Source: Mycolicibacterium poriferae
GTDB taxonomy: Bacteria; Actinomycetota; Actinomycetes; Mycobacteriales; Mycobacteriaceae
Direction of reading: 5' to 3'
Length of the DNA stretch: 64,000 nucleotides
Assembly: GCF_010728325.1 (NCBI RefSeq)
Contig: NZ_AP022571.1
Span: 62,001 to 126,000 of the forward strand
The notes below the pieces were generated by a model that saw only the letters and a program-made list of their open reading frames with translations, did no database searches and had not been told where the DNA came from. Positions 9,759 through 20,043 of this stretch are shown here, in pieces. How positions within the stretch are numbered: position 1 is the stretch's first letter; each line of letters opens with the position of its first letter. The translations under genes were made by a program, and so were the position numbers.

Positions 9759-10754
9759 ATGGTGGGCGGAACCGTGATCGGTCAGGTAGTGCTCCCCACC
9801 TCACCGCCTACGATTTGGGCGATGCTCGGTTGGTTACCGCCACCGGTTCCGTTACTGCCCGTATTGGCAATGGTATTGGCGGTGTGGTACGTGCTCGCCG
9901 TTCGAGTCGTCAGATCGCGAGGCCGCCAGTGGGCGTGGACGCGGACGGCGAGCTTCCTGGGAGGGTGTATCGCCTTGGCGGCGGTGACGGGCCTGGCCAT
10001 CGACGGCTATGGCTACCGTTTGTTCAGTGCCTTCATGTTTCAGCACCTGACGCTGTCGATCCTCGTTCCGCCTCTGCTGGTTCTGGGTGCGCCTGGCCGG
10101 TTGCTACTCAGGTCCACACCCCACAGTGGCCTCGGACGTTACGTCGTGATGTCCGCGCTGGCTGGACTTCGGTGCCGGGCGAGCAGGATCGTGTTGCACC
10201 CCGGCTTCACTATTCCGGTTTTCCTCTTGAGCTACTACGGCCTGTACCTCTCCGACCTATTCGATGCGGCGGCGGCCAGCGTGGCCGGACACGTAGCCCT
10301 GCAGGTGTTCTTCCTCGTCAGCGGCCTGTTGTTCATCCTGCCGATACTGTCGACCGGTCCCTTGCCGGTCCGGCAAAGCAACCTGGGCCGCTTCTTCGAC
10401 ATCTTCGTCGAAATGCCACTGCACGTGTTCATCGGTGTCATTCTGATGATGGCACCGCGGACGCTCACTGAGACCTTTGCCAATCCTCCACCGGACTGGA
10501 ACGTCGACCCCGTCGCCGACCAGGCGGTGGCCGGCGCGTTGGCGTGGTCTTATGGCGAGCCCGTCGCTTTGCTGACCACAGTGATCTTCGCCATCCGCTG
10601 GCGCCGTGACGAGGAGTCGGAGACGGCGAAAAGGGAGGCCGACGTCGAACGCGAGGATGCGGAACTTGCTGCCTACAACGCGTTTCTGCGCGGATTGCAC
10701 CAACAGCCGCGACGGCCTACCGACCTGCCGAGCACCGCCGACAAGGATGACTGA
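9759..10754 (+). CDS. ctaG: Cytochrome c oxidase assembly protein, caa3 CtaG family
   Basis: A 331-residue polytopic membrane protein of the CtaG (caa3 oxidase assembly) family, with about seven helices. Diagnostic parts are the MFQHLTLSILVPPLLVLGAP region, HPGFTIPVFLLSYYGLYLSDLFD, and HVFIGVILM with its conserved His residues. It acts in oxidase or copper-centre assembly in the membrane. ATG 9759 is preferred (GTG 9774 is possible). The charged C-terminal tail (EESETAKREADVEREDAEL) is cytoplasmic. It lies 70 nt after the TlpA-like gene, probably in one transcript with it. A second CtaG domain is fused to CopD at 27252. Confidence 0.9.
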   Translation: MVGGTVIGQVVLPTSPPTIWAMLGWLPPPVPLLPVLAMVLAVWYVLAVRVVRSRGRQWAWTRTASFLGGCIALAAVTGLAIDGYGYRLFSAFMFQHLTLSILVPPLLVLGAPGRLLLRSTPHSGLGRYVVMSALAGLRCRASRIVLHPGFTIPVFLLSYYGLYLSDLFDAAAASVAGHVALQVFFLVSGLLFILPILSTGPLPVRQSNLGRFFDIFVEMPLHVFIGVILMMAPRTLTETFANPPPDWNVDPVADQAVAGALAWSYGEPVALLTTVIFAIRWRRDEESETAKREADVEREDAELAAYNAFLRGLHQQPRRPTDLPSTADKDD

Positions 10755-11184
10755 CACCGTGGCGACGACGCGGCGGCACCCAGTTCGACGCCAAACCCAG
10801 CTCGCTGCAGCGACATTCGTCACTGCCGCGGTGACTTCATTGTGGAGATGTCGACTTGATGGCATTCGATGAGCGATCCTGCGGTCATGGTGAATTCCCA
10901 TTTGTGAGGAGCGGCGACAGCTCGTTGACGTAGGTGCTGCTGCTCGCGCTGATCTGTCTGGCGACGTCACGGATACCGTGCGCGGTGCTTTGCCTGATGT
11001 AGCCAGGTTGCTCAGTGTGACAGCTTGAGCGCCACCTTCGATGGTGTCGCGGGTCCCGTTCGTCGCCGCGATTCTGTGGGGACGGCGGCGATCGTTGCCG
11101 TAGAAGTGGAGCAGAAGGCCGCCAACACAGTGTTGGTGAACCGACGCCGTGCCCCACATCGGGTGAAAGCGAAGCGATGGTCAC
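10755..11184. other. Intergenic region, no supported gene
   Basis: About 430 nt between ctaG and the small 67-residue gene. Reading frames on both strands are short and lack recognisable features. I see no hairpin or repeat. Confidence 0.5.
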
Positions 11185-11203
11185 ATACGTAGTGACATAG
11201 TAG
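11185..11203 (+). promoter_or_regulatory. BlaI-type operator upstream of a 67-residue protein
   Basis: ATACGTAGTGACATAGTAG, a good match to the 19-bp repeat, ending only 9 nt before the GTG at 11213. Confidence 0.65.
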
Positions 11204-11212
11204 ATTGGTCGT

Positions 11213-11416
11213 GTGAAGAGTTCGCTCGCTGTGTCCTGCCGCGGACCGCGGTCGCGGTGGCCTCAGCAGCATCAAACGCAGTCGAATGGTCGACTGGGTC
11301 GTCGACGGATCGTGACGTCGCTACTGTTAGCCCTGGGCTTGGCGGTGTTGGCCTTGCTGGTGGCTGAACCGGTCGCCGCCCATGTTGCGTGCATGGCCAC
11401 CTTCCCTCACGCGTAG
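11213..11416 (+). CDS. Small single-helix protein with His/Cys/Met tail
   Basis: A 67-residue protein from GTG 11213. It has a basic Gln/Arg-rich N-terminus, one hydrophobic helix (TSLLLALGLAVLALLVAEPVA, about 36-55) and the short tail AHVACMATFPHA. The helix could be a signal peptide that releases an 11-residue peptide rich in metal-binding side chains, or a membrane anchor. I do not recognise a family. The operator immediately upstream argues that it is a real, regulated gene. It may be leaderless, since there is no room for an ordinary ribosome site after the operator. Confidence 0.55.
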   Translation: MKSSLAVSCRGPRSRWPQQHQTQSNGRLGRRRIVTSLLLALGLAVLALLVAEPVAAHVACMATFPHA

Positions 11417-11528
11417 CCGGCTGCGGAAGCACCACGACATTGCCGCAGTCGTAGTGACGCAATCATGGCGTGCCGCAACACATTGGGCCGCGTCGAATGT
11501 CCGGGGGTCGGTGATCACGGGGACCCGC

Positions 11529-12473
11529 TTACGCGAAGCAGATCAGTACGCCCGTCAGGGACAGAGTGACGATCGCGAACGGTGTGGCGGCCATCGCCGC
11601 TACGGCTCCGCTGAGCGCGACTTGGGTCTGGATGCGGGCGAACCGTCGCGGTGGCTTCGATAACCGTTCGGCACGGGTGAGTACGGCGATACCGGCGGCG
11701 GCCAGACCGTGAGCCGGGGTGGTGGCGCCTGACAGGGTCAACAGGCCCGCGAGCAGGGGCTGACGGCCGTGGCGACGAGCGGCCGCATCGTCGGCGCACA
11801 TCTCCAACAGAGAATTGATGTGCGTGGCTGCGCCCGAGAACAGCCTGCAGGTGGGCAGCACAGCAGTCAGGCAGCGCGCCGCGGCGATGGCGTAGGCGTG
11901 ACGGCCGTCGAGGTGAGCACGTTCGTGGGCGACGACAGCTGCAAGTTGGTTCCCATCGAGTGCGGCCAGAGCTGCGGTGGTCACCACAATCGCCGGTGGG
12001 CGGCCCGCCACACAATACGCCGCAGGCTCCGATGCCTCGATGACCACGACGTCGCTGCCGTACGACCTGCCAACCAGGCGCACGGCGTCGGCATGGGCGA
12101 AAGTGTGGGAGCGCATGCGGCCCAGAGCGCGGCCTATTCGTATGACTATGGCGATCAAACTTCCGACGGCGAAAGCCACCGCGATGGTCGCCACGATTCG
12201 TGCCGGCAACCCGCCGTGGCCGAGGAGAATGGCGCGGAGACGTTCCAGGCAAGAGACGATCAGCGCGTCGGGGCTGTCCCAGTGTCCAGCGGCCTCGATG
12301 AGGAGCAGCGCGACGGCGGCAACCGAGCAGCCGAGCACCGCTACCACAGCGGTGGCCCACGCGGCTATCGCCAGGCGCGGAGCCTCGCCGTCGGCGGTGA
12401 TGTGGACCAGAAGTTTCGGTGCGATCGTCAGTACCGCCGCGACGTACAGCAGCAAAGCCGCTGCGACGGTCAT
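11529..12473 (-). CDS. BlaR-like M56 membrane zinc protease (sensorless)
   Basis: A 314-residue membrane metallopeptidase of the M56/BlaR1 type. It has three or four hydrophobic helices (about 1-22, 38-60, 92-115 and a C-terminal one), a zinc motif HERAH (about 183-187) and a third-ligand region SLLEMCADDAAAR (Glu near 224). In BlaR1 proteins this domain inactivates the partner repressor. Here the extracellular penicillin-binding domain is absent, as in the mycobacterial Rv1845c type, so the signal is unknown. Its start overlaps the end of the blaI gene by 4 nt, so the two are co-translated. A paralogue lies at 56296. Confidence 0.88.
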   Translation of the reverse strand: MTVAAALLLYVAAVLTIAPKLLVHITADGEAPRLAIAAWATAVVAVLGCSVAAVALLLIEAAGHWDSPDALIVSCLERLRAILLGHGGLPARIVATIAVAFAVGSLIAIVIRIGRALGRMRSHTFAHADAVRLVGRSYGSDVVVIEASEPAAYCVAGRPPAIVVTTAALAALDGNQLAAVVAHERAHLDGRHAYAIAAARCLTAVLPTCRLFSGAATHINSLLEMCADDAAARRHGRQPLLAGLLTLSGATTPAHGLAAAGIAVLTRAERLSKPPRRFARIQTQVALSGAVAAMAATPFAIVTLSLTGVLICFA

Positions 12474-12856
12474 CGGCGGCCTGACTTGCGGGCCAGGCGC
12501 CGCAGCGCAGCGCGCAAGTCAGCGGATTCCTCCGGATCGATTTGCGCCACGAAATGACTCAGGACCGCCTCGGATCGACCGCCGCCGCTCAGAGCCTCCA
12601 GCATGAGTCGTGCACTGTGCTCCTCGCGCGTCAGGGTGGGGCGGTAGCGGTATGCCTTGCCGTCGCGTTCACGCGACAGCCAACCCTTGCCGTGCAAGTT
12701 GTCCATCGTCGACATGACCGTGGTGTAGGCGATATGCCGTTCGGTGCTCAACTCATCAAAGATCTCCCTGACTGTGGTGTCGCTGTCGGGATCACGATTC
12801 CAGAGGCGATCCATGATCGATGCCTCGAGTTCTCCGAAGCCACGCACCCGAGCCAT
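12470..12856 (-). CDS. BlaI/MecI/CopY-family transcriptional repressor
   Basis: A 128-residue winged-helix repressor. The N-terminal DNA-binding domain includes VREIFDELSTERHIAYTTV with the recognition helix TTVMSTMDNLHGKGWL, then the wing DGKAYRYRPTLTREEHSA. The C-terminal helices (about 80-128) form the dimer and hold the region cut by the M56 protease in related systems. ATG 12856 has AGGAGG about 8 nt upstream; an in-frame reading from 12967 lacks one. Two candidate operators lie upstream (12880-12892, 12972-12990), consistent with self-repression. I propose that it and its paralogue at 55934 read the recurrent CTACGTAG sites. Confidence 0.92.
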   Translation of the reverse strand: MARVRGFGELEASIMDRLWNRDPDSDTTVREIFDELSTERHIAYTTVMSTMDNLHGKGWLSRERDGKAYRYRPTLTREEHSARLMLEALSGGGRSEAVLSHFVAQIDPEESADLRAALRRLARKSGRR

Positions 12857-12879
12857 GATCGAACCTCCTGAATTGGACA

Positions 12880-12892
12880 GTAAGTAGCTTAC
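12880..12892 (-). promoter_or_regulatory. Candidate autoregulatory operator of blaI
   Basis: GTAAGTAGCTTAC: GTAAG/CTTAC inverted repeat with a 3-nt centre, 23 nt before the blaI ATG. It is shorter than the other sites. Confidence 0.4.
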
Positions 12893-12971
12893 GGCGTTCG
12901 TCGGCGTGGCGGCGCTGAAGTGAGCGCATGGCGCCGCTGATCGAGCGGCGGCCAGCCGGCTCGGCATGATC

Positions 12972-12990
12972 TTACTGAGAAAGTCAGTAG
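12972..12990 (-). promoter_or_regulatory. Degenerate BlaI-type operator upstream of blaI
   Basis: TTACTGAGAAAGTCAGTAG. Its right half GTCAGTAG equals that of the ctaD operator. It lies 116 nt before blaI. Confidence 0.4.
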
Positions 12991-13144
12991 CTGAGCTGGG
13001 AAGCCTTCGCCGCGGATATGCACTCGCGAGCTGACGCTGACGGCCCCCGAGGCGGGCTTTCGACCCCTCGGAATGCCCGGCCTCTCCGGAGAAGGCGCCT
13101 TCAGAGGACGACTGTGCTCGCCTGGTGGAACCGGTCGGCTGCCG

Positions 13145-14251
13145 CTAGTAAAGGTTTGACACTCCCCGTTCCCCTAACCACGCCATCGGGTCGGCCTTGT
13201 CCGACCCGTTGCGATGCACCTCGAAGTGCAGGTGCGGTCCGGTCGAGTTGCCTCGGTTGCCCATGGTGGCGATCTGGTCGCCGGCCATCACCAGCTGGCC
13301 GGTTTGCACCAGTGTGGTTTCGACGTGACCGTAGAGCGTGACCGTGCCGTCCGCGGCGCGGATCTTGACCCACATGCCGAAGCCCGGTGTCGGACCGGAG
13401 GCAATCACCTCTCCATCGGATGCAGCGTAGATCGGAGTACCCACGGCGTTGGCGACGTCGAGTCCGGCGTGCAGGGTGCCCCACCGGGCTCCAAAGCCCG
13501 ATGTCAGCATGCCTTGGGCGGGAAAAGTGAACTGTGGGCGCAGAAGTCGCGCCTCCCGCTGCGCCCGCTCCTCAGCGAAAGCCGCGCCTCTGGCCGATTC
13601 CTGTCGATGGATCCCGGCATCAAAGCTGTTTGCCACAGGGATGATCTGCATCCCCGACGCTTCGGGGCGGGCAGCCAGTGACGCAGCAGTGTCGGCGACC
13701 AGAACTGGCTGCTGCGTCTCGGCTGCGTTGACCGCGGTGTTCGCTGCGGCGGCGACCGCGCCGGCGGCGACAGCCGTGATGACCAGCCTGCTGTGCGCCG
13801 CGCCGGTGGCCTCAGAGGTCCTTCGATGCGCCCCCCGAGAAGAACGGACGGAAACACCCTTCAACGCCGCCCGGCCAGACAACCGCTGACCTTCCCTAGC
13901 GCTTGCCCCGTCGATGGGGATCGGCACCGCCGGCGTCGCCGCGTTCGATTCACCTTTCGGTAAGAGCAGCAGTCGTGGCGACTCGTCGGCAACATCGTTG
14001 AGGTCGTCGAGTTCAGGTGCGCTCAACACCTCGTAGTCGATGGCGAACGGATCGCCGTGAGAACCGGCCACATCCACCATCGCGCCGAACTCATCGAAGG
14101 CGATGATCTCGGTGACGTCGGTGCCACGATCGAGCGACGCATCCGGTCGCGCGATCCGGTGATGAACCACTTCGAGACGATCCTTTGCCGTTACCAATTC
14201 GTTATCTGGTTGGCGAGACGCTAACCCAACACTCGCGATCGGGCAAGTCAT
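13145..14251 (-). CDS. M23-family (LytM) peptidoglycan peptidase
   Basis: A 368-residue zinc endopeptidase acting on peptidoglycan. The N-terminal ~150 residues are acidic and unrecognised. A hydrophobic segment (about 155-175, ITAVAAGAVAAAANTAV) anchors or exports the rest. The M23 domain (about 245-355) shows FGARWGTLHAGLDVANAVGTPIYA with the first zinc ligands and the GPHLHFEVH motif with the last His, so the active site appears intact. It may open the wall for division or envelope growth. Translation from 14251 is uncertain, as no clear ribosome site is seen. A CTACGTAGTAGAT half-operator lies about 113 nt upstream. Confidence 0.87.
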   Translation of the reverse strand: MTCPIASVGLASRQPDNELVTAKDRLEVVHHRIARPDASLDRGTDVTEIIAFDEFGAMVDVAGSHGDPFAIDYEVLSAPELDDLNDVADESPRLLLLPKGESNAATPAVPIPIDGASAREGQRLSGRAALKGVSVRSSRGAHRRTSEATGAAHSRLVITAVAAGAVAAAANTAVNAAETQQPVLVADTAASLAARPEASGMQIIPVANSFDAGIHRQESARGAAFAEERAQREARLLRPQFTFPAQGMLTSGFGARWGTLHAGLDVANAVGTPIYAASDGEVIASGPTPGFGMWVKIRAADGTVTLYGHVETTLVQTGQLVMAGDQIATMGNRGNSTGPHLHFEVHRNGSDKADPMAWLGERGVSNLY

Positions 14252-14621
14252 CGACTTCCGACGAATGTCGCCACGCGACAGAGCGCGTCACTAAAAGCGT
14301 TGAGGTCCAATCGGTTCGGTCACGACATGCGCAAGGTCGCAAACGGTCTCCCCGACTCGGTACCTACGTAGTAGATGCGGAGTCGGGACGATTGCCCAGG
14401 ATGGAGGCGTCGTTCGACGATCCACCTCGAACCAGCTCCCGCTGTCGCTAGGCCTTGCAACGCCGCCGCGCCGAAGGTCGGCCCGATGCGCCAGGGCCGC
14501 AGCGGGTGCGAGTGCTCTGCACCCGCCCCGGCGGGGCACCCGTCACCGGGCGATGCGGCGCACTTCTGGGCCCGGAACTTCGCAGCTACGCGAGTAGTCC
14601 TAAACACCACCGTAGAGTAAC
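14252..14621. other. Divergent intergenic region between M23 peptidase and ctaD
   Basis: It contains the partial operator at 14364-14376, set within an inverted repeat CCGACTC...GAGTCGG (about 14352-14386). No supported gene. Confidence 0.5.
14364..14376. promoter_or_regulatory. Partial BlaI-type operator between M23 peptidase and ctaD
   Basis: CTACGTAGTAGAT: one perfect CTACGTAG followed by a shortened second half. It could serve either of the divergent genes. Confidence 0.45.
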
Positions 14622-14640
14622 CTACGTAACTAGTCAGTAG
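14622..14640 (+). promoter_or_regulatory. BlaI-type operator upstream of ctaD
   Basis: CTACGTAACTAGTCAGTAG, followed by AT as at the other sites; 40 nt before ATG 14681. Confidence 0.6.
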
Positions 14641-14644
14641 ATAA

Positions 14645-16426
<1,782 letters not shown>

Positions 16427-16588
16427 ACGGCCCGCCATGATGTCGAAAGGCGCGAAAGGACGCTATTCCATTCTGATGCAACGCCATTCGCAGGACGTTC
16501 GAGTTCTATCGCAGATACGCCCGCGGTCGAAGCCAAGGTGGGTCGGCGAATCGCCTGGGCCGTCGAAGTGATTAGGGGAGACTTCGAG

Positions 16589-17071
16589 ATGGCTGAGGTG
16601 ATGTGGGAGGCCGCCGAACCCTGCCTATCAGAAGAGCAGCGTTTGGCGGCGCTCACGGCGCTGCATGTTGGTGAGCCGAGCCAGGCCCTACTGGTGGTGG
16701 TCACAGCCCTGTCCCGCAGCGGGCACCCCCTGCCGTCCGACTTGCACGTGGAGTTCCAGGAGTGGTTGCGCCATCGTCCAGGTTCAGGATCGCCCGTCGA
16801 TTGGACGCTCCTCGAACTTCGCGTCGCGGCGGCCGAAGTTAGGGCAACTACCGACGTGGGCATGATCGACGGTCGATACGGCGAAGCAACCCTCTGTTAC
16901 TTCGTTCTCGACGAGGCCGGCGTGGCGGACGCATCCCCCAAGCACCAAGCTGCCGCGCTCAGGAAATGGCTATCAGCTAATCGACCGAGCCCATCGCTTC
17001 GAACGGATAGGCGGCTCAATGGCTTTGGACATCTTCTTGACACTTCCAGACCTTCGTCACCGATGGGCTAG
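16589..17071 (+). CDS. Hypothetical protein
   Basis: A 160-residue soluble, mostly helical protein that I cannot assign. The start ATG 16589 has AGGGGAG about 10 nt upstream, and the composition is that of a coded protein (LSEEQRLAALTALHVGEPSQALLVVV, then ALRKWLSANRPSP). There is no signal peptide, Cys pair or repeat. It lies between ctaD and ccsA on the same strand, with about 160 nt on each side. Function unknown. Confidence 0.55.
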   Translation: MAEVMWEAAEPCLSEEQRLAALTALHVGEPSQALLVVVTALSRSGHPLPSDLHVEFQEWLRHRPGSGSPVDWTLLELRVAAAEVRATTDVGMIDGRYGEATLCYFVLDEAGVADASPKHQAAALRKWLSANRPSPSLRTDRRLNGFGHLLDTSRPSSPMG

Positions 17072-17248
17072 GCATGTCGTCAAGTCTGCGGGTCGCGGCG
17101 GCCGACCACACACCGACCGAATCGGCAATTCGACAATGCACTCGCCGAAACGGTCGCAGGAAGGCGAGACGCGCGGAGGCAGACCAGCGAGGTTGTGGTT
17201 CGGCTACGCTGCGTCGCGAATTCTCCACGGCAGGTTAGGAATTCAGAC

Positions 17249-18230
17249 GTGAACGTGGTTGGCACACGGGAATCGCTTGCGCTCTATTCGGACTGGGCGT
17301 ACACATCAGCGGTGGCCGGGCTGACTCTCGCATTGTTGCTACTTTCGGCGACTTTTGCGATCGCTCGGACTCGGACACTCGAAAAGTCGACGGCGCCTGG
17401 AGTGGTTGCACGTGACAGCGCGAGCCCGGGTGTCGTCGTCGAGATGCCACGGCGATCGCGCACAGAACGTCTGGAGCGCGCTGGAATAGCCGTCGTCTTC
17501 GTTAGTGCCGTCTTACTACTGATGTGTATCGTGCTGCGCGGCCTGGCCACCTCACGTGCCCCATGGGGCAACATGTACGAGTTCATCAACCTGACCAGCT
17601 TCTGCGGCCTCATTGCCGCGGCAGTCGTGTTGCGCCGCCCGCAGTTCCGCGCGCTGTGGGTGTTCGTCCTAATCCCCGTGCTGATCCTGCTCGCGGTATC
17701 GGGCAAGTGGCTGTATACCGATGCCGCGCCCGTGATGCCTGCGCTGCAGTCGTATTGGTTGCCCATTCATGTGTCGGTGGTGAGCCTCGGCTCCGGGGTG
17801 TTCCTCGTCGCCGGAGTCGCGAGCGCTCTGTTCCTGGTCAAGACCTCGACCCACGGAGAGCAGCGGGCCGACGGCAGAAATGGGTACGTCGCGGGCCTCA
17901 TGTCCAGGTTGCCCGATGCGCAGATTCTGGACAGGATCGCCTACCGCACGACAATCTTCGCGTTCCCCCACCTTCGGATTCGGCGTCATCTTCGGTGCGA
18001 TCTGGGCCGAGGAGACATGGGGACGCTTCTGGGGTTGGGACCCCAAGGAGACAGTGTCGTTTATCGCATGGGTTGCCTACGCGGCCTACTTGCATGCCAG
18101 ATCCACCGCAGGGTGGCGTGACAGGAAGGCTGCATGGATCAACGTGGTCGGCTTCGTGGCGATGGTCTTCAACCTGTTCTTCATCAATCTGGTGATTGCG
18201 GGGCTGCACTCCTACGCCGGGGTGGGCTGA
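17249..18230 (+). pseudogene. ccsA: Cytochrome c biogenesis protein CcsA/CcsB (heme handling), frameshifted
   Basis: Membrane protein of the System II cytochrome c maturation pathway, which delivers heme for attachment to apocytochromes. The frame from GTG 17249 (ribosome site GGTTAGGA) covers about 240 residues with helices and the PWGNMYEFI region. It then leaves frame in FAFP and continues in another frame as TFGFGVIFGAIWAEETWGRFWGWDPKET, the tryptophan-rich heme motif, to the stop at 18230. The break lies at a run of five C (17965-17969) where four would keep the frame. This is either a single-base insertion or a consensus error. With it corrected the protein is about 326 residues and looks complete. 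Confidence 0.85.
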
Positions 18231-18691
18231 CCTCGAGGCCAGAGCTTGCGCGCGTACCCGACGCACCAGTTCCGTCTCGCCACGTCACGACTCTGGCAAA
18301 ACTCAAGACTTGCGCGGTGTCGTCCCGTCGACGCGCAGGTCGCAATTATGGGTTGACGAGTCATATCGCAACGGCGAGAGGGTGACCCGGCTCGGCGATG
18401 CTCCGGCGACCCCGGAGGTCGTCGCAACCTCGAGGTCTCGGGCTCAAGACTAAGACTAAGTGCTCACCCGGGAGCAAGGGGGCTCTCGGACCTGTGGACC
18501 GTGGCCGCAGCGTGACGAACCCTTAACCGAATCGAAGGCGCGTAAGTGCTTTCGCGACATAACCTCGCCGCCGTACCATTAGCTACGATGAACAATGCGA
18601 TACCGCAGAGTGTGATAGGAGCCCTTCGTAGCGCTTCAGCCGTTGTGGGACTTTGTTGCCCGGTGTTCGGGCGGGAAGAATCAACAACGAC
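18231..18691. other. Intergenic region, no supported gene
   Basis: About 460 nt between ccsA and the IS3 remnant. Only short, arginine-rich frames; no repeat recognised. Confidence 0.5.
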
Positions 18692-18823
18692 ATGGCGTCG
18701 AACAAGCTCCGGCGGCACACGCCGGATCAGACTATCCGCGAGCTCGCCGAGGGCAACAAGCTCCTCGCGTCAGCCAAGAACTCGACGAGGTATGCCGAAA
18801 CCCATGCGCGTGACTATTCGTAG
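18692..18823 (+). mobile_element. Remnant of IS3-family transposase OrfA
   Basis: The 43-codon frame from ATG 18692 begins MASNKLRRHTPDQTIRELAE, then GNKLLAS, close to the N-terminus of IS3-type OrfA (RRHTPDQIIRKL pattern). After about 27 residues the similarity moves to another frame (QELDEVCR, the expected continuation), so one frameshift has occurred. Everything beyond is lost. The remnant runs directly into the next transpeptidase: the ATG 18792 and its GAGG lie inside the IS-derived bases. Confidence 0.6.
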
Positions 18824-19634
18824 CGTTCTCGCCGCGGCCATGTTGGCTGCGAGCGTGGTTGCGGGCCCCGTGGACATCAGTAGGGCCGCGAGTTCGTCCA
18901 ATCGACCCGATGTCGCGTCGCTGCTACCTGCGGAGGGCGCGGTCGTGGGCGTAGCCCATCCTGTGGTGATCACGTTCAACCGCCCTGTCGCCGATCGGCG
19001 CGCGGCCGAACGCGCCGTTGACATCAAGTCGGTGCCGGCGATGACGGGCAAGTTCGAATGGATTGAAAACGATCTCGCGCAGTGGATACCTGACCAGTTC
19101 TGGCCTGCACACAGCACGATCTCCCTTTCGGTGGGCAACTTGCCAACCAGAAACTTCCAGACTGGTGCCGCCGTCGTCGGCGTCGCCAACGTCTCGGACC
19201 GCACTTTCACTGTGACCATCGACGGCGTACCGCCCTCCGAGCTACCAGCGCCGCACCACCGACCCAATTGGGGACAACCGGGCGTGTTCCCAGCTTCAAT
19301 GGGACGCCCTGAATACCCGACCCCGGTTGGTGTCTATTCAGTATTAGCGAAAGAACGTGACATCGTTATGGATTCGAGTAGTGTCGGCATCCCCATCGAT
19401 GACCCCGACGGCTACCTGCTGGACGTGGAATACGCAGTCCGTTTCACGTGGCGTGGCCTATTTGTGCATTCAGCTCCATGGGCTGTTGATCGAATGGGCT
19501 ACGAGAATACAAGCCATGGTTGCATCGGGCTCAGCACCCAGGATGCCGAATGGTACTTGAATACAGTCAACCTGGGTGACCCAATCATCGTGCGGGAGAA
19601 TGGTACCGAGGTTCCGCAGACCGTTTCTGGCTAG
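18792..19634 (+). CDS. L,D-transpeptidase, start within IS3 remnant
   Basis: A 280-residue secreted YkuD-type L,D-transpeptidase. The signal peptide (RVTIRSVLAAAMLAASVVAG) is followed by one Ig-like domain (about 35-135) and the catalytic domain with VMDSSSVGIPID, LFVHSAPWAVD and SHGCIGLS. The catalytic Ser-His-Gly-Cys is intact but the Asn two residues after the Cys is Gly here. It is shorter than the other three copies, with only one Ig-like domain before the catalytic one. ATG 18792 has GACGAGG upstream, both within the IS remnant, so its native promoter and possibly its true start were lost. No BlaI-type operator precedes it. Confidence 0.85.
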   Translation: MPKPMRVTIRSVLAAAMLAASVVAGPVDISRAASSSNRPDVASLLPAEGAVVGVAHPVVITFNRPVADRRAAERAVDIKSVPAMTGKFEWIENDLAQWIPDQFWPAHSTISLSVGNLPTRNFQTGAAVVGVANVSDRTFTVTIDGVPPSELPAPHHRPNWGQPGVFPASMGRPEYPTPVGVYSVLAKERDIVMDSSSVGIPIDDPDGYLLDVEYAVRFTWRGLFVHSAPWAVDRMGYENTSHGCIGLSTQDAEWYLNTVNLGDPIIVRENGTEVPQTVSG

Positions 19635-20015
19635 CTCCGAAGCTTCATGTCTTCTTAAGGTCCACCAACTCGACCAGGCATCCGAATCCAAACTCGCGTT
19701 GCCGCCCACACGCTTAGAAGCATTCGGAATTACCTTTGCCCCTCGTCCGGACCCGCGCAGGGTGCGACTCTTGGCTTAGAGAACACGGAAACTGGGGAGG
19801 GAACCATGCACACGTTCCCTGCTGCCTGTTCGCCGGGTTCGCCTTCACCCACTTCGGTTTCGCGTTCTCCGACATGAGTTCTCGGCAATTCTTCGGCAGG
19901 ACTTGGAGCGTCGCCCGCCGATTGGAATCTGCCTGGTCGAAGCATCCGTCTCGCCGACCCCAGCGTGATTGAGCCCATCGACGCGGTGGGACTTCGCGGC
20001 CGGGGTTGACGCATC
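19635..20015. other. Intergenic region, no supported gene
   Basis: About 380 nt between the transpeptidase and the metal-type operator. No family-like frame or hairpin recognised. Confidence 0.45.
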
Positions 20016-20041
20016 ATATGCAAACATGCGTATTATTGCAT
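20016..20041 (+). promoter_or_regulatory. ArsR/SmtB-type operator upstream of P1B-4 ATPase
   Basis: AT-rich stretch with ATGCAA (20018-20023) and TTGCAT (20036-20041) as an inverted pair around ACATGCGTAT (20024-20033). The core recurs upstream of 33539 and, with changes, upstream of 37099. It ends just before ATG 20044, which suggests a leaderless message. Confidence 0.55.
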
Positions 20042-20043
20042 GC

